Source of the DNA: Brachionus rotundiformis
Lineage: Eukaryota > Rotifera > Eurotatoria > Ploima > Brachionidae
Reading direction: 5' to 3'
DNA: 64,000 nt
Assembly (NCBI GenBank): GCA_016802295.1
Contig: JAESIW010000090.1
Coordinates: forward strand, 1,288,928-1,352,927
Position numbers and translations under genes: made by a program. The notes beneath the pieces were generated by a model. The model worked only from the letters and a program-made list of their open reading frames with translations. It had not been told where the DNA came from and did no database searches. Positions 57,721-64,000 of the stretch are shown piece by piece; position 1 is the stretch's first letter, and each line of letters begins with the position of its first letter.

Positions 57721-58288
57721 TTATTGAAAAATTTTTTATTTCTTTTCTCAGTCTCAAGGAGGTATTTTTTAAGTATCCCTACTTTGAGTGCGTATATCTC
57801 TGGAATGAGACAATTTGGAAAAAAAATAAAATCATATATTTAACATACAAGAACTCTATTTTATTAGTACGTGTAAATAAGGTCAATATCTTGATGTGAA
57901 AATACGTGCAAACCGTCCTTTTCTAATATTAGTAGATTCCGAATAAAGAGTTACCCATAAAGGGAACAGGCTCATACAAAGTGGATTATAACAATTTCAC
58001 AAAAGTCATTTTTTTCAATTTAACATTTTAAATGATAAAACATAGCATTATTCTTTAAAATAAAAATTTACAGTTTTTTACAGGTAAAAAAACTATTAAA
58101 ATAATATAATCTCATTTTGTATCAACAATAAAAAATATTAAATTAATTGACTTGACTTTTAAAAAAACATTATGACTCTTGCACAACAGTGAATAAAACT
58201 GACAAAAATATTTTCAAATTTTATTTATTTATTTAAAGATAAAATTTAAGATAGTAAATAAATAAAAAGTCGAGAGTGTTTACTTTTT

Positions 58289-60616
58289 TCAATAGAAGAG
58301 GTTTCTTACTCCTAAAAATAAACTTTTAATAGTTGCTTTAAACTGCGAGTTTATGAACGAATAGGTGACAATGCTGAAACAACACGAGACAAGATAAGAC
58401 AGATCAGACAAGTGGTAAATGTTTGTAATAGACTTGTTATTTTGATCTAAGAAATTATTAACAAAAATGATCAAAACATAAATGGAGATAATCAGCTCAA
58501 AAGATCTAAAGATAAGGAGAGCAAGACTGTTAATGAGTATTGTTAATGAAATTCTGTGCTCGATATCTTCCTGATGATGGACTTTGTCTGGATAAAGCCA
58601 CAACAGTTTAGCTTTTGATTTTACCACTTTTCTATATTTAACCATCAGACTAAAGTCAATGAATGTACTTAGCAAATAAAGTAGGATGTCATTGACCAAA
58701 AAGCGAAACAAATAGACCAGAAAGTAAGCCAAGTCGTATTTGTTTATTTCAAATAGGCCCAAAATTGGTGAAGAAAACGAGCTGTCAAAGGTGTTCTTAA
58801 ATGTGTTCTTAATCGGAAAATCAACATAGTTGTGAACGTCAAAATTGGCAAAGTCAACTATTTCAATGGTAAAAATGCTTTGTATGTTGAGGAAAACACT
58901 AAACAGAACTATAAAGCAGCAATAAGCATATTTTGTCCGCTTGGTAATTGGCTTTTTTCCACTAATGCTTTTATTGTTCAGAATATCGAGCCGATTCTTG
59001 GCTATTAGAACAACCAATATGTTCGAGGCTGTTTTAATTGAGTTTCCAATAAATTCAATGAGGTATTTTTCGACTATCTGAAAGGTTTTGGTTCTCTTGA
59101 CAGATGAACAGAATACTCCATCGAAAAATATGCAAATATTGCCTATATGAAGCAAATAGATAAGACCATAGATAAAATTAAGGCATGAATTAACCATCAT
59201 CAAGTCAAGCAAACAAATGGATGTTTTTGATGCTTTTTTCTCTCGAATTTTGCCATAATTAATTACAGCAATGATGAGGCCGTTAGTTGTAATGCTCAAT
59301 AGGCAGAAGATGGGAAACATAAGCAGATCAATGAAGCTAATTAGTTCAGTTTTGTAATAAAAGTCATACGAATCTTTAAAGCTAATATGCATTTTGGATG
59401 GCTTAGTGCAATTTCTTAGCAAGGCAGAGAAATTGCACTTTTTTTCCAAATAACCACATTTACTTAAAATCAGCATTTTTATGTTGTTTATAAAGTGATC
59501 ATTTGACAGTAGCCATGCTGTAATGCAGTTACATTCTAGTTGGATTGGATTTATCAAAATTTTGGACCAACTTTGGTTCACAAGTGATCTGAATAGACAA
59601 AAATCTGCACTTTGTGTTTTGAAATTATTTAGGACAACAGAAGCTGGCTTGAGCTTTGATCCACCAATTTGTTCACTTAACCAACCTGAATAGTCAAATA
59701 GGATATTTAAATTTTCTAGCGAGACAAAGATAGTTTCCAAACTATTGAGTCGAACAAAAGTGTCTTTGTCGATGTAGTCCAGAATGCCTTTCAATTCGAT
59801 TATTTTGGTATATTTGAAGAGCTGTTTGCTTACCAATTTGCTGGACAATGGGTACTTGTAGAACGACAGCTCGACTTTATCCACAATTGTTTGATCAGAA
59901 AGGCTGCAATTCAGGAATTCCAATATGTTATTCCGCAGGAAAGTGGCCGACATTCCTTGAAAACTTAGATATTCAAAATTAACCTCGTTGAAAATAAGGG
60001 GACATGTTTGCCTGTGGTACTTGACCGTGTGAGAAAAGCGCAGGATTCCTGTTTGCAAGAAAGGAGACGATTGTGCAGAGATTCGGCTACATGAGTCTAC
60101 AAACTGGGACATGTTGTAGACATGAAATTTAGAAAAATAGAACACAACTGACTGTTTGTAGAGAAATTTTTGCAATTTGAAAAAATCAAAATTTATGTCA
60201 ATTCCTATGAAATTGTTGAACAAAATGGACAGTCGGGATGTATTTTTTACTTGAAATTTAGCCGAATGTCTTTCGACTTTATCCAAGATGCACATTCTTC
60301 TAGGGAAAAATTGAATTCCAATAAGAAAAAACTTTTCAAATGCAAAGCAATTGAAATCAACTTGTTCCAGCGAGTCCACACTTATCTTTAACGTGTATAT
60401 CGGTATGCTAGTTTGATAGAAATTGTGCAAATGGGCAAAGACCTTTTTTCCAAACTCAATACATTTACTAGAATCGAGGGGCCTGAATATGGTAGCAATG
60501 TTCTCATCGCTGTTACAAACATTGTCAAGAAGGTGCACAAAAATAAACAGAACAGCCAAAAGCCTCATATTTGAGATAAATATAACAAATGAAAAATATC
60601 TACTGAGATAAAACAA
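58289..60616 (-). CDS. Seven-TM receptor with leucine-rich-type ectodomain, intronless
   Basis: 775 aa from the first ATG; a better start may be the Met at 60568 (MRLLAVLFIFVHLLDNVCNS), which makes a clear signal peptide. About 400 residues of ectodomain are rich in Leu/Phe with LRR-like spacing (ELKGILDYIDKDTFVRLNSL) and end in an LRRCT-like motif (NPIQLECNCITAWLLS). Seven hydrophobic segments follow, from SFIDLLMFPIFCLLSITTNG to LSYLVSCCFSIVTYSFINSQ. The TM3 end is LIAKNRLDIL, not DRY, and NPxxY is replaced by SFINSQF. It resembles rhodopsin-class LRR receptors only in architecture; ligand unknown. Confidence 0.8.
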   Translation of the reverse strand: MFYLSRYFSFVIFISNMRLLAVLFIFVHLLDNVCNSDENIATIFRPLDSSKCIEFGKKVFAHLHNFYQTSIPIYTLKISVDSLEQVDFNCFAFEKFFLIGIQFFPRRMCILDKVERHSAKFQVKNTSRLSILFNNFIGIDINFDFFKLQKFLYKQSVVFYFSKFHVYNMSQFVDSCSRISAQSSPFLQTGILRFSHTVKYHRQTCPLIFNEVNFEYLSFQGMSATFLRNNILEFLNCSLSDQTIVDKVELSFYKYPLSSKLVSKQLFKYTKIIELKGILDYIDKDTFVRLNSLETIFVSLENLNILFDYSGWLSEQIGGSKLKPASVVLNNFKTQSADFCLFRSLVNQSWSKILINPIQLECNCITAWLLSNDHFINNIKMLILSKCGYLEKKCNFSALLRNCTKPSKMHISFKDSYDFYYKTELISFIDLLMFPIFCLLSITTNGLIIAVINYGKIREKKASKTSICLLDLMMVNSCLNFIYGLIYLLHIGNICIFFDGVFCSSVKRTKTFQIVEKYLIEFIGNSIKTASNILVVLIAKNRLDILNNKSISGKKPITKRTKYAYCCFIVLFSVFLNIQSIFTIEIVDFANFDVHNYVDFPIKNTFKNTFDSSFSSPILGLFEINKYDLAYFLVYLFRFLVNDILLYLLSTFIDFSLMVKYRKVVKSKAKLLWLYPDKVHHQEDIEHRISLTILINSLALLIFRSFELIISIYVLIIFVNNFLDQNNKSITNIYHLSDLSYLVSCCFSIVTYSFINSQFKATIKSLFLGVRNLFY

Positions 60617-61017
60617 CTTAAAATATTGAATTTAAACTAAAAATAAATAAAAATAAGAAATTAAATTGCCCGACGAGCTCAATGTAAAGATATACTCAAT
60701 TTCAGGCTATTTGGATTTATTTTGAACGTTTATTAATTAATTTTTGATGCAAAATGTATATTTTAAAATATCAGATGTTTAAATTATAAGATTTTAAGTA
60801 TTATTTTATTATTTATAAAATCACAATTAAATTTAAGATAAGATAAATTAAAATATCCTATTACCTGAAAATATATATTGAAAGGTTTTTGCATGGGCTT
60901 TCAGCACTCATCAAACTCATATAATATTAAAATTATATGACGAGATATTGTTACATCTTAACTAATTTCTCTTTAGTCATCAAAGTATCATCAATTTTTA
61001 TTTGCTCTATATCCTTG
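60617..61017. other. AT-rich intergenic upstream of the 7TM gene
   Basis: No features seen; likely promoter of the minus-strand 7TM receptor near 60620-60800. Confidence 0.45.
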
Positions 61018-61130
61018 AACAGTAATGCTTGCATCAAAAGTTGAAATTAGGATTTAAGTGCATGTATTAGCCCAGATCAACCTCATGCTAAAATAGACTA
61101 GTTATATGTGCGTGTTTTAAGACTTTTGAG
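61018..61130 (+). repeat. Single arm of the fold-back element B family
   Basis: AACAGTAATGCTTGCATCAA, then AAGTGCATGTATTAGCCCAG and ATCAACCTCATG, closely matching the inverted right arm of the element at 17552-17925. No opposing arm is visible nearby, so it is a truncated or solo copy. Confidence 0.75.
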
Positions 61131-61469
61131 GATACTTTTGAGAGTTTTCTGCATAGACTTCAACTGAAGCGATTGCTTTAACACTAGAAAGCCCGACCAA
61201 AAAATGACAAAAATTTAAAAACTAATTTTTAAAAAAATTATCATAGAATAGCAACATTTTTTTTGATATTCAATAATGTCTCCATAAATCTATAAAATAA
61301 AATACTGAATATTAAATTCTGTTTCTGCATTCAAAAGATATTGAGATTTGAAATTTAAAAAAATGGGTCTAAAAAACCCGTCGGGTCTTAGTGTTAACAA
61401 CTATTTAAATATCAACTTTTTGTTATAATTTTGGATTCCATTAAATAAACTTTAAAAAAGTAAAGTGTT

Positions 61470-62158
61470 AACAGGGTATAAATAGCCTGGTATCAAAGAA
61501 ATTATTCAGTTAGTTTTTTAATTTTAAATAAAATTTATTTTTGAAAATTTCGAAACATTAAGGAAAAAAAATAGAAAGAAGGTCATTGTTATTAACTCTG
61601 CCATGGCCGGTCCCCAGCCCGGATGAGAAAAGAGGAGGGGTGATGATGATGCAGGCGCATAGAGGCCGGGATGAGGAGGCTTACAAGCTGGAGCTGATGA
61701 TAGTCTGTTGGGTCCAAGTGCCTTAGTGAAAAAAGTAAAGTGTCTTTAGTTTGGATAAGCTTGTATCCAGATATAGATACGCTTGGTTTGTGGTTCCAAG
61801 CTAGTCTAAATAGTTGCCGAGTTCGCAGCCATTAAGTGCTCGGATGAGTGGCGCTGTTTATGATGAACGTCCCATATGTAACTTTGGCCGCTGACTGTTG
61901 AGTTGCAATCATACCGTTGCCGGTCCCAAGTCCGGATGAGAAAATGAGAGGGTAAGGACTCACAGTTTGACTTGACAGACAAACACTAGAGAAAACGTTT
62001 ATTAAATATTTATTTTGAAAAAAAAGATTCGCTTATATTAATTAAGTATAAAGCTTTTTATTTACCTAGTTTAACAGGGTATAAATAGCCTGGTATCAAA
62101 GAAATTATTCAGTTAATTTTTTAATTTTGAAAATTTCGAAACATTAAGTAAACAAAGA
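61470..62158. mobile_element. Insertion flanked by about 85-bp direct repeats, containing composite-repeat copies
   Basis: Direct repeats AACAGGGTATAAATAGCCTG ... TTTCGAAACATTAAG at about 61471-61562 and 62074-62151, both followed by TCATTGTTATTAA. Between them lie two copies of the CCGG(T)CCC(C/A)AG(C/T)CCGGATGAGA word (61609-61631 and 61919-61942) and the 61774-61880 segment shared with 47078-47170. The copies are non-coding. Confidence 0.7.
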
Positions 62159-63005
62159 ATCATTCATTGTTATTAAATAGCTTTACTTATTTCTTGGCTT
62201 TTTTAGAAGCGATACTTTACAGCACTAAAATTCTAATTAGGAAATAATTTTTTTCCTAATTTAAATTTAAAAATTAATCTTGAAACTTGTTAATTATTTT
62301 AAATTCCCTTCTTTCTTTTTTTTTTATAGTCAAATAATTCTGATCCGTCCGATTATCATTCAAATAATTTTGATAAAAACAATCTTTTTATTTTGGAAAA
62401 AAAGCTTTAAAAATAAACTTATCATTTTGTTATGTTCTGAGTATTTTTCTGATCAAACTTTTTATAATTTTCGCGAAGTAAAGTCAAGATATTGCGACAA
62501 ACTGAGCTATTTTTTAATCGCTTTAAGAAGAATATCTTGTGTCTCATGTAAATTTGTTCAACTATCTCTAAGTACAAGGTTTCTAACAGAGGCCTAATTC
62601 TTGAAAATTTCTTAATTACCAGCACTCTTTTAATCAATAAATTTTGTCCAAATCTAAATGATATCAAAAAATAGATTGGGAAAACTATTTGATAAATTTA
62701 AGTAAATTCTTTTTAAATAAATATTTTATTCGAAAATATAATTCACTCGAAATCAGAAATAAATAATAAAGAAAAACAATAAACAGAGGTAAATTAATAT
62801 AAAAAAAAAACAAATATATTCAATTAATAATGAGTAATTATAATTGCATTTAAATCGTCTCTATGAAAAAAAAAATACAATTTTCAACAGTCTTTTGTTA
62901 CAAAAATTAACTTACAAAAAATCCCCTAAACAATTTCTGAACCGGAAGATTACAAAAAAATACCACTGTTTTTTCTTCGAACCAAATATTGTGCCACATA
63001 TTCAT
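62159..63005. other. AT-rich intergenic
   Basis: Several short ORFs of low-complexity composition on both strands, none convincing. It holds the 3' flank of the DAPK1-like gene. Confidence 0.5.
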
Positions 63006-64000
63006 TTACTTAATAGAGGACAATGTTTGGCTCGAATTTTGTATTCCACTATCTCTAAATAGATTAATATTAAACAAATCAAGTGTGTTTAGCATCATAT
63101 TGTAGACATCCAATCTGCCCAAATCTTTGATTTTTCCAAGCAAATATTTCACATTGGCCTGCTCTGGCTTTTGTCTTGACCACTCGTTTAGAACAAATTC
63201 GCACTTACTCGGCTTTAGACTACCACTACTGCTGCTAAGACTATTTGTCGGCGTAGTCGATCCAGCCACTGTCTCTCCGTCCAATACTTTCAAGTAGTCC
63301 TGTAGACCTAGCAGAAATGCCAATATTGACCAGTCCCTGCCCATCGGGTCTACCGCGTCCAGCATCTTGCACATCATCTTGCGCGTGTAATGGCTCATTT
63401 TGTTCACACTAAAGTCTGCTCCCAGGCCTAAATTTCGTCTTATGCTCTCCGAACCACAGCACACCAGATCCAAGAACACTGTCTCAAACTTGGCCCTATT
63501 CTCAATCTGCATCTCGATCAGCTCTTTGTTCGTATAGATTGTTTCATAGTCGAGCACGCCTGGCGCGTTCTCCTCCCTGCCCGACCTCAATTTAACATAC
63601 TCCTTTTCCAAATTGACATTTGGACACGAGTCAAACACCACTTGTTCGATGAGTGCGTACAAATCCTGCACAAAATAGAACAACTCTTCTTTGTGTGTGT
63701 GTGGAGCACATGCGCGCAATTCAATATAATCTCCGTTCACGTGATCCAGACTGATCAGTGCCTCGATAGAACAGGACTTTTTGTACACACGCGAGCAATA
63801 CCTAGTTTGATAGAGCTCTAGATCGATGAGAGTGCCGTTTATCGAGGGTCTAAAATTTTTGCTCAGTCTCATGATGTTCATAGTAGAGCTGGCAGTGGTT
63901 GGCGCAGACGAGCTCGATTCGGGCGAATCGAGCAGAGTGTCTAGCTTTGAACATGCCCGAACAAGCGGTCTTTGTGCTCGAGTCGGCGTTTCGACTCGAT
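63006..64000 (-). CDS. DAPK1-like protein, C-terminal region with death domain; 5' partial
   Basis: The frame stays open from the stop at 63006 to the window edge at 64000, so this is the 3' end of a longer gene. Landmarks: VFLDLVCCGSESIRRNLGLG, death domain DAVDPMGRDWSILAFLLGLQ, FVLNEWSRQ, LLGKIKDLGRLDVYNMML and LDLFNINLF, in the same order as the C terminus of death-associated protein kinase 1 (DPPDPMGKDW-, LREWT-, LRELGRRDAA-, FKINL-like strings). The Ser/Thr-rich tail is also shared in character. A UNC5-type death domain was considered but fits less well. Kinase, ankyrin and Roc/COR parts would be outside the window. The exon is more GC-rich than its flank. Confidence 0.8.
   Translation of the reverse strand, partial: RVETPTRAQRPLVRACSKLDTLLDSPESSSSAPTTASSTMNIMRLSKNFRPSINGTLIDLELYQTRYCSRVYKKSCSIEALISLDHVNGDYIELRACAPHTHKEELFYFVQDLYALIEQVVFDSCPNVNLEKEYVKLRSGREENAPGVLDYETIYTNKELIEMQIENRAKFETVFLDLVCCGSESIRRNLGLGADFSVNKMSHYTRKMMCKMLDAVDPMGRDWSILAFLLGLQDYLKVLDGETVAGSTTPTNSLSSSSGSLKPSKCEFVLNEWSRQKPEQANVKYLLGKIKDLGRLDVYNMMLNTLDLFNINLFRDSGIQNSSQTLSSIK

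Larger units (their letters stand above)
57107..58288. other. Intergenic between convergent genes
   Basis: AT-rich. Includes an AAAAT microsatellite (about 57372-57395), the diverged repeat at 57318 and a short minus-strand open stretch (see 57560-57720). Otherwise nothing seen. Confidence 0.5.

Noticed and set aside
62280..62667. Overlapping ORFs of 81-105 codons on both strands
   Set aside because: Low-complexity Phe/Ile/Lys-rich readings of AT-rich DNA with no family match.
63006..64000. UNC5-type netrin receptor C terminus
   Set aside because: A UPA/death-domain reading was considered, but the order PMGRDW, LNEW, LGKIKDLGR, FNINL fits the DAPK1 C terminus better.
1..64000. Bacterial features such as operons, CRISPR arrays, insertion sequences or riboswitches
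   Set aside because: Genes have spliceosomal introns and animal families throughout; no regularly spaced repeats or bacterial elements were seen.

Overview
The window looks like nuclear DNA of a small-genome invertebrate animal. It is strongly AT-rich (roughly three quarters A+T by eye). Genes are compact, with many introns of about 40-80 bp, and are separated by AT-rich gene-poor tracts. The gene set is metazoan: R3-type receptor tyrosine phosphatase, opsin, neuropeptide GPCR, DEG/ENaC channel, K2P channel, B-Raf and a DAPK1-like protein. A chitin-binding secreted protein and the lineage-specific 7TM and solute-binding-like proteins would fit a protostome such as a monogonont rotifer, but the taxon is an inference and not proven here.

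Layout. 1-5064 (+): 3' part of a receptor tyrosine phosphatase with FN3 repeats. 5359-6587 (+): acetyl-CoA acetyltransferase. 6732-8462 (+): WRAP53/TCAB1. 8658-9656 (-): purine nucleoside phosphorylase. 10669-12082 (-): opsin. 12.1-15.3 kb: gene-poor. 15282-16727 (-): dyskerin. 16.7-21.5 kb: an accessory tract with a possible secreted micropeptide, two adjacent fold-back elements, non-LTR retrotransposon relics and a cluster of four box C/D snoRNAs (19896-20280, - strand). 21533-22858 (+): neuropeptide-type GPCR. 22923-23482 (-): Cu/Zn superoxide dismutase. 24005-25580 (+): broken OATP/SLCO transporter. 25979-28251 (+): MCM7. 28596-29386 (+): four-TM protein. 29778-31277 (+): DEG/ENaC channel. 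31428-31769 (+): chitin-binding secreted protein. 32044-32379 (+): cystatin. 32711-34219 (-): PRRC1. 34871-35320 (-): degenerate cystatin-like protein. 36933-38105 (-): TASK-like K2P channel. 38.1-45.1 kb: a 7-kb gene desert holding a cluster of hairpins (41857-42074). 45101-52756 (-): B-Raf, six exons, whose introns carry several dispersed repeats. 52.8-55.9 kb: gene-poor, with two CRE-like sites upstream of Raf. 55949-57106 (+): type I membrane protein with a solute-binding-like ectodomain. 58289-60616 (-): leucine-rich-type 7TM receptor. 61.0-62.2 kb: repeat cluster. 63006-64000 (-): C-terminal part of a DAPK1-like protein.

The genes do not form an operon or one pathway. Two H/ACA RNP/telomerase-associated genes (WRAP53 and dyskerin) and a box C/D snoRNA cluster lie within about 14 kb, which may be coincidence. 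The best candidates for something undescribed are the snoRNA cluster, whose guide sequences match conserved 18S and 28S segments, the hairpin-rich block in the desert, and a set of dispersed repeat families with several copies visible here.
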